Of a stretch of DNA of 64,000 nt, positions 26,501 through 37,040 are shown piece by piece (position 1 is the first letter of the stretch; every line of letters starts with the position of its first letter). Location of the stretch: assembly GCA_013397935.1 (NCBI GenBank), contig VZRN01004413.1, positions 62,001-126,000 on the forward strand, written 5' to 3'. The notes under the pieces were generated by a model. The model was given only the letters and a program-made list of their open reading frames with translations, searched no databases and was not told where the DNA came from. This DNA comes from Dasyornis broadbenti. Its lineage: Eukaryota > Chordata > Aves > Passeriformes > Dasyornithidae. The translations under genes and the position numbers were made by a program.

Positions 26501-28143
26501 AACCAGGAGAATGCTTAGGGAAGGGGAGATATTATTTACAAAGAAAATATAAACCCATTTTTTTTTTTACATTTCAATCCTCTGAAGACAGTAGGATTGC
26601 TTATCTGTGAAGCAGCTGATAGTTGGGGGCATTTTGATTTTCAAGACAATGTTGGAAAGACTGTAATTGGAAATGTTTCATCTATTTTTCTGTCCCTAAC
26701 AGAAATTGGGAAACGCAGATTTAAAACTGTTAAAAGTTAAAAAAAAAAAAGCGCAAAAAGATCTCTCTGCTTGTGGAACTCCTGGCCATACAGGAGGCCA
26801 AGCATTTAGTAAATACATAAATAGATTAAATACTGATAACAAAAATACACCAAATAATGCAAAATATTTATTAAAAAATATTTTTGAAAAACAGTCCTTT
26901 AACTGAATACTGCTTCCAGAACTAGCCATTTTCAGAGAAAATACTGTTTATTTCATAGTAGAGCACTGGCTGGTTAAATCCTTGTGAGCCTGTTCATCTC
27001 TGGTTTTGCCTGTTTACACCAGAGGCAAATGATGTGTTTATTTTGGAAATACAAACTTGTTGATTGTCTTACTGCACTTTTCCATCAACCCAGCTGTTGA
27101 TAGCATTTTATGACTGTATTTCTCAAAATTTAGGTGTAGAAGACACTTGCGTTTCACTTCTAAATACTGCAGAGACTTCTCATATTACTAATACGAAACT
27201 AACTGGCATTCACTCTTTCCAAAGCAGTTTTACCGCTGTGACATTAATTTACAGTACTGAGGACTGTGGAAACTTTCATCAAACCTAAGAAGTTAGTTTT
27301 GATTTGTTACAGCACGCAGTGGGTGTTCATAGCATATGTTTTTATTTAATCCTTCAAAGGGTTTTCAGGAAATAGCAGCTAGCATGTGATGAAATAATAT
27401 CAAGAGACATTACCAACATTTTAACATTATACGGGTCATTATGCTTCCTACATTTCGGAATTATGCTCCATTATATTTGTGGTTTCACTTTGTTCTTCCA
27501 AGCCACATTCTGCTTGGTCTCATGAAACAACACATGGCTGGGATGAAGCACAGCGGAGCTAATAAGAATCCTGTCTTGCAAATGATTAAGTAACTCCCTC
27601 AAAAGATCTGCTGGGTTTAGAGCAGAGGCAGAGTTAGGAGAAGCTGGAAAGAACATGAAGGAGATGTCTCTCCTTTAGTCGGGAATGCATCAGTTCTGCC
27701 ATGAACGTTCTGCCCTGTAGCAAAGAACTGCACAGAGTTGTTCCATGTTATTTTGTGGTTCCATTTGTGACTGCTCATTAAAGTATGATATGTCTCGTTA
27801 ATGTCTTGTGAAATGGATGGAAATTCAGCACCTAAAGAGAAGTAATTACTGATGTAGCAATTACATGGAACTTCTCTTCAGATTCCCTCATGGAAGGTTC
27901 AGCGTTAGAATAGGGAAAAGGCTATGAGTAAACAGTATAAATATGAATTTTTTTTTTTTCATGTATTCTATAGCAACACCCTTTGGTAGTGCCACCCCGT
28001 AGCCTCTGACTTTTCCACTATGGGAATTGCAGTGATGACTAATTCCATGTATTTTTAGAAATTGAAGTTAAGTGCCTTGGTTAAAGGCTTTATCTTCCTC
28101 TATGGTTCTTTAGTCTCCCAAAGACAATTCAGCACATCTAAGA

Positions 28144-28170
28144 TTCACATACTTTATTTAAGTATGTGAA
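28144..28170. repeat. Perfect 11-bp inverted repeat (hairpin)
   Basis: TTCACATACTT at 28144-28154 is the exact reverse complement of AAGTATGTGAA at 28160-28170, with a 5-base loop (TATTT). The arms are flawless. The structure is too short for a microRNA precursor and has no following T run in the right place for a terminator-like element. Confidence 0.85.
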
Positions 28171-28481
28171 ACAAAGTAGGCTGAATGTGTCCCACTTCCT
28201 GGACTATACAGTACCAGAGACTTGGACTGGGGGATATGATTTCTTGGCTCCTTCCCTGACCACTTGGTATTGCTTCATTTTCTTCATTGGTGGCAACAGC
28301 CGGTGACGTACTTGGTGTCTTGGTTTCAATGGGAAAAAAAAAAAGTCATTACATACATGGAGTTCTTTCCTCCAAAACAAGAATCTAATGTAGCTTCTAT
28401 GGTTTTGTGTTTTGTTTTTTAATCAAATATCTCTTATGTTCCTGACATGACTTGGGTAAATGTTCATCTACATCTCTACAA

Positions 28482-28525
28482 TATCTAGTAGAAATATCCA
28501 CAGTATCCAGTAGAAATATTCACAC
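28482..28525 (+). repeat. 22-bp tandem duplication, two copies
   Basis: Unit one occupies 28482-28503 and unit two 28504-28525. Both carry the core CAGTAGAAATAT or CTAGTAGAAATAT and differ at about three positions. It looks like a small replication-slippage duplication. Confidence 0.8.
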
Positions 28526-28880
28526 CTCAGTGAACAAATGCAAACATTTCTGGGAGCAATACATGGACAATTAGTAACCCAGAAAATGCCCCTCTGGATG
28601 ACTGTACTAAGAGACTGAGTGTCTGTAGTTTTTACAGGTAGGGGAAGCTCCTAGAGCTCAGGTGGCACTAAGCTGAAAATCACTTCAAGGTAATCTGTAA
28701 AATAAATTATATTTTAGTGTTTAATGCCTTACATATACACTGAGATGCTTAAAGTGTGCTTTGGATCATATAATCTCTATTACTTTTACCCAGTGTATGA
28801 CATTGATTTGCTAACAAGATAGGCAACAAGGTAAAAGCGTGGGCTGCTTCCTTTCAAGATTTTTTTTTTTTTTTTTTTTT

Positions 28881-28897
28881 NNNNNNNNNNNNNNNNN
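28881..28897. other. Assembly gap (17 N) at a poly-T tract
   Basis: Twenty-one T residues (28860-28880) precede 17 N bases, and the right side resumes with AAAG. The tract length and whatever follows it inside the gap are unresolved. Confidence 0.98.
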
Positions 28898-29043
28898 AAA
28901 GTTTGGTTTTTTTTTAAAAGTGGTGAACTGGCAGCTGGGGTATTTGAAGCTTCCTTGTACTTAAACAAAGCAGAGAAAAGAGACTGAGAAAGATATGTAG
29001 AGAGGGGGGAAAATGCAGTGTGGATAGGAGTAGCTGTCTGAAA

Positions 29044-29120
29044 TTCTGTGATCTGAGTTAAGCAGCAGGTCAGATTAGATGTTCACAAATAGCCTCTTTT
29101 GGCCTCACCAACTATAAATT
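29044..29120 (+). mobile_element. Old CR1-type LINE 3' relic
   Basis: GCAGGTCAGATTAGATG, then TTCACAAATAG, then CCTCTTTTGGCCTCACCAAC follows the end of an older CR1 lineage well represented in turtles and crocodilians (AGGTCAGACTAGATGATC, then GGTCCCTTCTGGCCTT as I recall it). It differs from the young avian terminus seen elsewhere in the window. The match is short and diverged. Confidence 0.5.
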
Positions 29121-31971
29121 TTTGAAGCACAGTGCAGGCCCCCCAGCACTGCAATTTCATTCTGACCTGAAGGGGTGAAAGGGTAAAGCCTCCATGCCCA
29201 TTCCCTGCCTCCCCAACAGCCTGAGCCTGCCTGGTTTCTGGGATGTGAAAAGCTGCCTGGTGAGGGCTGAGCTGAGCCTGTAACTCATGGCACAGCAGCA
29301 AAATTACATGAGCTGTGCAGTGATTGCTTCTGATCACTGGCCACTCGGTGAATTCAAGCCAATAACAAGGAGGGAAGGTCTCTGTCTCAGGCCTCCCATG
29401 AGCTGTTTCCTTGATGACGGTGAATAACATATTTCAGGAGACTTTCAGCATTTCCCTGCTTGCAGTGGTTCATAATGTTTCCAGTTACTGAAAAACTCTT
29501 ACAGGAGAGTTCTTCTCACCTCTGTTTGTTTCTGTTTTCCTGGCCATGCCAAAAACCAGACATCAACTTAGTCCTGTGCCATTACTTCTTTCAAGAGAAA
29601 GATTCTCAGTTTCACCTCTGCATATCCTGCCCGTCGTTCTGTCGCACTTTCCGGGTTGCTGATATTTAGCCTGTGCTTAAACACTTTGGGCAGAAGGACT
29701 TCCTCAGAGGGAAGAGTTTTACTCTTTTGAACATCTCACTCCTGCGTGTGAAATTGTATATAGCAGCAAGATCGTATCTTGACAGTCTAAAATATGAACT
29801 GGCTGGAAGCTGTACGAATGATGTCTTTAATGCCATCCAGAGATGCTGCTCCAAGAGAGAAATCACTCGCTTGAATGGTAACAGTTTTGTGCCACTCTGT
29901 GACATAGAATTGAAAAAAAAATGAGCAGAGGTTGGGATTTGGGACCCCCATTAACAGTTTCTGATGTGTTTAAGCAGAGCTGAGGCTGTCATGACATTAG
30001 TACTGAGAATAGCAAATGAAAGTAAAGATTAAAGAAGTTGTTCAGGAGAAAGCAGGGGCTTGACTGGTTGGTTCTAGGTCTGTAGTTCTTTCTCCAAGTT
30101 TAAAACAAAACTCATTTGGTTTGCCTTTCATCGGACAGGTGAGGTTAGGGTTTCTCTGATGATCTGGCAGCTTGGTCTATTATGTATTTTTTTCAACCAA
30201 ATTATTTTGTGTAATAACTATAATGTTAATGGAACTATATGTTATGGTTGAGTTAAGATTTGTCAGTTTGAAAATAAACGTCTTGGCTTCATTTCGACAC
30301 TTCCCTCTCAGCATCAGTCCGTTAACCTGTCACACACTATAATTTCATTAAAACCATCATTTAATTGTAAGTTAATGTACAGCTATCTTTTATAGAAGGG
30401 CTTTACAATACTGCCTGAATAATCTCAATATAAATTTTCGACTGATATGTTTGGAATAATATGAAACACTAAATGCCCTCCAAACCCCTGTTTATGAATT
30501 CAATACTGAGAAATAAGATACAGCAGCCACATTACTGTGCCACTGTAACAAGGAGACACTTTTTCGAATTATAATAAAGGACAGAATAATGATTTAAGTA
30601 TACATGTATATATCTTTGTCTGTGTCTTGTATACCTGCAGCATTGAGCTGTGCTTCAGAGAAGTTTCCATTATTAAAAGAAGGACAATGCACACAGTGTA
30701 AGCTCTATATAACTGAAGAAAGAATTAAAATCTACTAATAGCTAACAACTGTAGTGCCCATCACAAATAGACTTGTACTTCACATACGAGATACATAAAG
30801 CTTATTTCAAAATAAATTCTGGGCAACATTCTACCTGACTGAGTCTTTGGAAGCTGTGTTAATGCATTTGTTCAACTCGCACTCAAAAGCTTTTAAACAG
30901 AATATCACTTTTTTATATTATTCATGATAATGTAACTCCTGCCTTTAATCTCTTCAGGGTTTCACATTAAGTCATGATACGCAGTTCAGGGAAATTTGGA
31001 TCATCTATTAATCATAGTAGCTATACTTTTGTGTGCCTACTTTTGTCCATCTCTTAAATCAGTCACTTGGCAGCAGCAGAGATCTGGGAATAGTCCAAGA
31101 TGTTTGACTGAAGAAATCTTATTATTAAACCTGTTTCTTGCTACAGAATGTATGGATTTGTGTAATGTGTTGCATGCTGAAAAGAAAGTGATAGAAATAT
31201 TAGCATAATCATTAAATATGATCCTCTTAGTGTTTCCACTGGAATCATAGGCATGAATAAGTATGTTAAATGATGACATACGTTTAGTAGAATAATTAGC
31301 TAAAAACACCTGGGCTAATACAAAAAAACATGAGACAAAATGATGTGGTCAAGTATTCCCCTGTAATTAAAAATTTTCTACCGATCGGCATACACCAAGA
31401 GACTGAATTAAGATTTCATAAACAATCTAAGTTTGGTATTTTCTAAAATTTAAGGGGTTAGTTTTATTCCTTTATTGTTTTAATATCCAATGGATGGTAG
31501 GAAGATGGAGAGAAGGATTGAAAACCTTAGAGTTATTAGCTGTGGTTGGATTATTTTCTTTGAAGTACTGACACTGTCCTTTGAACTGAACTAATCACTT
31601 CTAACTATACTAGAATTTTGCTTTTTTTCTCAACAAGCCAACAAAGAGCCATTAGTGACATATTTAAACTGATCTTTAAAATATTTGTGAAATGTGTGGA
31701 AACTGAATTGTGTATTCTTCTCAGTTCTATTAATTGAGTGCTGTTCCCTCTCCTGTTTTACTCCTTTTCCCCAAAAGGCTGATTTCTCTTTCCTAGACTC
31801 ACTCTGACCCTTCCTTCTTTTGTCCTGTCTTCTCTCAGCTCTTTCTGTCTATCCCATCCTAAGTTTCACCTCTCAATTTCAGTCTTCTACAGATTTTGTT
31901 TTACTCTTCTTTCCCACAAAACTTTTTCTCCTGACTTTCTTTTATTCTACCTTTTTTTTTTTTTTTTTTTT
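29121..31971. other. Non-coding stretch, GC-richer at its left end
   Basis: The part from 29.1 to 29.45 kb is GC-richer and carries a 115-codon minus-strand frame with no recognisable motif. Between 29666 and 29924 both strands stay open for about 80 codons, again unrecognised. From 30 to 32 kb the DNA is ordinary AT-rich sequence, ending in a pyrimidine-rich run from 31740. Confidence 0.5.
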
Positions 31972-31975
31972 NNNN
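31972..31975. other. Assembly gap (4 N) inside a poly-T tract
   Basis: Four N bases lie between 20 T residues on the left and 8 on the right. It is most likely unresolved homopolymer length. Confidence 0.97.
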
Positions 31976-33687
31976 TTTTTTTTGACTTGGCCACAACTCT
32001 AATTTCCTAAATTTAATATTAGAGTAGTGGGAGTGATCTCCTGGCTTTCCCACTCCGGCTTTTCAGTCACTTCAGTGAACTGCATCTTAAAAGTAGCTAC
32101 ATGGTCTGTGCCTGCAATGCTGGGCTGGAGTTGGTGACTTATGAGGTCCTTCTCTGCCTTAGGGATTTGGACATTTCCCAGAAAACACTTGAAAGAATTT
32201 TCTGAAACTTCTGAAAATAATGTATTTTTCCCTCGTTGGCTTTTTGGAAATTATGAAAGCACATTTGCTGAACTTTCCCATGTAAGCTGTGCCCCACATG
32301 GACATCTGTAACAGGAAACCTCCGTGAGGACAATTAGAGCTTGCTGAAGTTATGAGCAACTGTACTGTGGCCTTGAAATGGGAGGTGCCAGACACCCTGA
32401 ACGAGAGACTGTGTCACCATCATCGCCATAAGTAACAACTTTTAATTTAAGAGACGGATAAAAATTGTCCTATTGAGTCTTTAGTCCTGGAAATCCATTT
32501 ATGACTGCTCTGGGTGACTGACTGTGAAAACACTTGTGTGTATGCCATGTAATTTTTCTGAGAGAATGGTTGGAGCTAAAAGTATATTTTTAAAAGCTGA
32601 AGAGAAATAATCAGTTTTAATTTCTGTGTTTAGGCTTGTAACTGAAACAATACGTGGTGTTTTAGCAGTCAGGTTTCTGTCTGAATCAAGTGTCTAATGT
32701 TTGGGCTCAGTATATGCTGTTGAGAACAAAAAATTGTTTCAAGTATAAGCATCTATTATAGTCCATGATCTTTATGGGCTGAAACAGACCTAATGGCTGA
32801 ATTGCTGTGCGCTCTCTGATATTAAAAGAAAAATGTGCTTTTAACCAGGGTTTTAGTGAAAGCAGATGAGGCTATGGAGGCACAATGGGAATGATTATGA
32901 AAGACGCTGAGACCCCTATTTATTGCAGTAACAAAGCTGTATGTAAATTTTGCTTTTCATTAAAGCAGAATTACTTTAACCCAGTTGTACAAAGGTTACT
33001 GTTTTCTACTATTTAGACAAACAACTTCCTACTGTAAATTGTGTTGATTTATATGAATATACCCAGTCACAGAGGTTCCTGTGCAGAAAATGTATCTTCC
33101 ACTCAATCATAATAAGAACTTTCAAAGTATTTGTGAATACATTTCTGTAATTATACTTAGATTTTGATGAAGTCTGTTACTGCAGAAATTTGCATCAAAT
33201 ATTCACTATTAGTCAAACAAGGAAATGAACCTATCTGCTTGGTTTTTATACCACTAGCAGTAACCACAAAAGCAGCTGGTAGGTGTTCTGTTCCAGGCAC
33301 ACAGTGCAGACAGCACAGTGACACAGTTCACCTGCCGATGGTGGGTAACGAGGGCAGCTGGTAATGACTGCACGAGCAATTACAGCCCTTGGGTTGGTAT
33401 TTACGGACTGAACACACACAGTCTCATTTCCCTGTTTGCCCCAGTAATGCTGAGCACTGGGTGTTTTGGAATGCAGGTTTCAGGGTCTGAAGCAAGTTCA
33501 TACCAAATATGCACGTGAAGTCTACGTTTATTTTGGATTAGTGACTACCGCTCTTAAGTAAATTGGACTATTTTGTGTGAATATGTCACTTTTATTTAGA
33601 TGTGAGGCCACATATACATCTTTGACTTGTGCTTAGGTTTCTGTGAGATTAATTTAAACTGTTAAAAATCCAAAGGTGTTAGTAAAG
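31976..33687. other. Non-coding stretch, no gene seen
   Basis: This is AT-rich DNA. A short segment near 32121-32158 faintly resembles a CR1 end but is too diverged to call. Open frames do not exceed about 80 codons and none is recognisable. Confidence 0.55.
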
Positions 33688-33971
33688 AAGACAGAACCGA
33701 TCTTCTCACCCTTGTCTAATGACAGGACAAGAGGAAATGATGAGAAACAAACCACAAAATTTTGTTTCAACATTAAAAACAACTTTTTACTCTGAGGGTG
33801 GTAAAACACTGGAATTAGGTTGTCTGAGCAGGTTGTAGATTCTCTGTCCTTGTTTCAAAATCAAACTAGACATAGTCCTGAGCGACCTTCTCCAGTGACC
33901 CTGCTCTGAGCACTGTGGACTAGATGATCTCCAGAGGTCTCTTCCAACCTCAGCTGTTCTGTGATCTGTGA
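33688..33971 (+). mobile_element. CR1 LINE, 5'-truncated 3' fragment
   Basis: About 284 bases read forward through the CR1 tail. The blocks are ACAGGACAAGAGGAAATGA, a CTTTTTACTCTGAGGGTGG block, then GGTTGTCTGAGCAGGTTGT. These are followed by GGACTAGATGATCTCCAGAG, TCTCTTCCAACCTCAGC and the terminus TTCTGTGATCTGTGA. This subtype ends in TTCTGTGA units rather than ATTCTATG. It is moderately diverged and has no coding potential left. Confidence 0.93.
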
Positions 33972-34549
33972 CATTCAGAAAGTTGTCTGTCTATTTATCT
34001 AAGTCACTGAAAAACATGTTACATCCAGTATCATATTGCTGCCTATTGTGATGCCAATAATAGGTTCACTTCAACTGCTTCTTTAAATCATCCTCATGAG
34101 GATGCCTCACCTACACCAAATCAGTGAACTTAAGGAATATTCTTCCTTCCCAGTTAGCCTCTCCCCACAGTTATTGTGTATTCACAGGCAGTTTAGTACA
34201 GTCACCATCAAGCTTGCCCAGGCTGTACAATCTTTCTAAAAGAATTCACATTTTTGTTGGGGGCAGCTGTCAGTGAATCAGCAGTGAAACACATCTGAGA
34301 CAGCAGGATAAATGCCTCTAAGAAGCTAAATTGGATTAAAGAGAAGGGCAGATTTCAGCAAGCAAAGATTTGTTTTCATGATTAAATATGTATTGTGTTA
34401 ATCTGAGCCTTAAAAAGAACATTTCACATGTTTCAATTTAGTCACAATGAATTATGGTATCTGCTGTGAAAACTGTTGCTATTGGATTTAAAATATCCAT
34501 CTATTTTAGATATCTGGGGTTAGCTAAAGGCTAAATTTACAGATATTCT
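33972..34549. other. Non-coding stretch, nothing recognised
   Basis: A short AT-rich spacer between the CR1 fragment and the MIR-like relic. No repeat or open frame of note was seen. Confidence 0.55.
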
Positions 34550-34650
34550 CTGTGACCTCGGTCAAGTCAGTTTTCCCATGATAAAATTCTGGTGGTATTT
34601 ACTTAAGTTCTCTGAGTGTTGTTAAGAACAGTTCAAAACTGCTTAATGAA
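34550..34650 (+). mobile_element. MIR-like (CORE-type) SINE relic
   Basis: CTCTGTGACCTCGGTCAAGT followed by CAGTTTTCCCATGATAAAAT matches the MIR tail order (CTGTGTGACCTTGGGCAAGT, TTTCCTCATCTGTAAAAT). It continues with GGTGGTATTTACTTA and TGAGTGTTGTTAAGAACAG in the places expected for the TACCTA and GGGTTGTTGTGAGGATTA blocks. Of the three MIR-like relics in the window this is the clearest. It reads forward. Confidence 0.65.
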
Positions 34651-36386
34651 CCTCAGGTTCTACATTTATCTTCAGTGTTACAGAAGGTTCATAAATAGGC
34701 CAACAAGTCCCTGCTTGTATCCAAGAGAACTTAGTATGTGGAAAGCTAGATAAATGTGATCTATTTCTTCCCTAGGATGCTACTTTTTATTTGAGATCTT
34801 ATGGAACTTTTTCAGTAGGTTCTTTTTGAAAGGTTGAATTTAAACTATGTCAGGACCAGCCATATAACTAAACCTCCCCACTCCATGCTTGTGCTTTTCA
34901 CATTTAAAGAACAGTGTGCTTATCTTTATTATGTTTCTTAAATCTGGAAAAGCGTGTTTGTTTGAGCTTCCTGTTTTTCAGTTGGGTATATTGCAAGAAT
35001 ATGTTGATTTGTCCTTTATTTTCTTGACATGTTCACTATGGGATGCTGAATTTTAGAAAGTGATTTTTGATGGCATCACCAAATGTTGTTGTGCTGCTGC
35101 ATGTGATTTCTTGGATTGGCATGGAGCCAGTTGTTTTGCTAAGTTGTAAATATTACTTTCAAAACAGTAAGATTTCTTTGTGGCATTTCAGAGTAATGGT
35201 GTAACTTAACATATTTGTGTTCATAATTTGACAAGCCTGGAAACATTAAACATCAGTTATTAAATAAGAGAGGAGACATTTGGGGATGTTTTCATAATGT
35301 TTTCTGACAGCATTATAATGAAGCCAAATCTAGAAGTATCTTAGCATCATAGATTTTTATAGCAATGAAGAGTCAAGAGAAAGAAATACGACATTGTTAT
35401 CATTGACTACAATGCATAATAAAGAAATAAATTATGCTGAACTTTTCTGCTTTCTAAATCAAGCATATGTTATGATGACCTGATACAGAAACGTGGAAAA
35501 AGGTGGTGATGAAAATAATGCCAATAATCCTATTTTTCATTCCATTATGTAAGATAGCATTTAATTTTATTTAACTTCTCATGTTATTTACAGCAGGATA
35601 TTTGTTATCTTGAGACAGTTTGTTGGTTTTTTTTTTTGGTTGGTTTTTTTTTTATGAGGTACAGAGAACTGGGATGGCAAGAAAAAACCCAAACAAAAAA
35701 AGTGTTCTGTAGCACAGCTCCATGAGCCAGAGGTCCAGCCAAACCATGGCTATTAATCATCACCGTCCATTATTTACAGAGGATTCATTCATTGTTCCAT
35801 AAAGGTATCTAGAGGGTCAATTAGAGACAACATACAGGATTTTTCAAAGACACAAGAGGGTCAATTAGGCCCTTCTTGTAATTTTCTGCTTTAACAGCAA
35901 ATGCCAGCCTATCCTGCATCAGATACAGTGGAGGTTAGAATTAAATAGTGAGGATTTTTTTTTTAAGTTGTTACTTTGCAGCTGGTTTGAATTGGAGTCT
36001 TGTCAGTCCTTGATCAAAACAAAAGAAAAAAATTATCAGTGCGTTGATGAGAAGCACAGATTTGGTTTTGAGTCAGAGTACTGCAAGTGCCCAGGAAATC
36101 TCGGAGATGAAACAGTCTGTACTTATCACAGAAGTGAATAATTTCTCTGAAGGTACAACCAGATACAAATAATATTGCTAAATACCACTGTTTAAAATTT
36201 AAAAGCACTTGATGCAGAATACTGTTTGTAATAATTTTGGCATCAACTGCTCACTTAAAGCTCCAAATAAATAATAGATATGAGATCTTAATAGAAACAA
36301 CTGCAGTGGCATTCAGGAAGACATAGGCAGTTCTTTCAGAATAGAAAGGAAATAAAATGAATAGATATATATGTTTAAATGTACAG
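34651..36386. other. AT-rich non-coding stretch, no gene seen
   Basis: It includes paired T tracts of 11 and 10 at 35627 and 35644 in a T/G low-complexity run. The other sequence is single-copy looking and AT-rich, with open frames up to about 64 codons. Confidence 0.55.
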
Positions 36387-36439
36387 ACATACATATATAT
36401 ATATATACATATATATACATATATATATATATGTATATA

Positions 36440-36470
<31 letters not shown>

Positions 36471-36478
36471 GTACATAC
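36387..36478. repeat. TA-rich microsatellite (ACATATATAT/TATG type)
   Basis: An imperfect (TA)n array is interrupted by ACAT, GTAT and a short GTGTGTGT segment. It is nearly self-complementary, so it could extrude as a cruciform and is prone to length error. The tyrosine/isoleucine-rich frame across it is an artefact. Confidence 0.95.
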
Positions 36479-36971
36479 ACCTCAAAACCCTTCCAACCTA
36501 GCAGGAGATTTTGGTAAAATCACTTCCCTAGCTTGTTCTTTAGTTGAGCACACAAGAAGCACTTCAACATCTTTAAGGCTCCTATGAACATGTGTACCAT
36601 ATGTACAGTAGGTGTATTGAAGTTATTTTTCTTTCTCTTTTCATGAGAAATGGTTATTGGTTGGCATTCTCTTCTTTATAGGTCTAAAAATCTCGAGCTA
36701 TTCTGTTCCTCTAAACTTTCATTCAATTACATTGCCACTGTTTTTAATGCTGCCTAAGTCTGTTCTAACAAAAAGAAGCCTCTGCGACTACGGTGTGTTA
36801 GTCTTATAGAGATTTTTATCTTTACAAACGAGGTTTTTGGAATGCCTGAGTATTTGATGGGCTCCTGTGAGAGTAAATCTCTGAGTGTGTTGCATCAGTT
36901 TGATCCTCATCGTCCTCTGAAACCCCCTGTTCTCTGTAGGGTTTCAGCAGAGAGCTCTGACTAATGACTCA
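36479..36971. other. Non-coding stretch, nothing recognised
   Basis: An AT-rich spacer between the TA microsatellite and the MITE-like relic. No repeat family, RNA gene or open frame of note was seen. Confidence 0.5.
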
Positions 36972-37040
36972 GGGCCAAATTCTGCCCTTCGATGCAGGCG
37001 TGTAATTCTCACTGATTCCAGAGGGACTTCCATGAGCATA
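36972..37040. mobile_element. Relic of a palindromic MITE-like element
   Basis: GGGCCAAATTCTGCCC at the left, followed after a short spacer by TAATTCTCACTGATTCCAGA and GGGACTTCCATGAGC, fits a palindromic non-autonomous repeat common in turtle and crocodilian genomes. Those begin GGGCCAAATTCTG and carry CACTGACTTCAATGGGA at the centre, as I recall them. Only the left arm and centre are clear. The right arm has decayed or is missing. Confidence 0.5.

Larger units (their letters stand above)
23573..28859. other. AT-rich non-coding stretch, no gene seen
   Basis: The stretch contains T runs at 26558 (11) and 27948 (12) and A runs at 26739 (12) and 28334 (11). The frames open on opposite strands around 26.7-26.9 kb are driven by the A run. 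A perfect hairpin at 28144 and a 22-base tandem duplication at 28482 are listed separately. Confidence 0.55.

Noticed and set aside
29083..29430. 115-codon minus-strand frame
   Set aside because: It begins inside an old CR1 relic and runs through GC-richer DNA with no recognisable domain.
32121..32158. GGAGTTGGTGACTTATGAGG, resembling a CR1 tail
   Set aside because: Too short and diverged, with no terminus units following.
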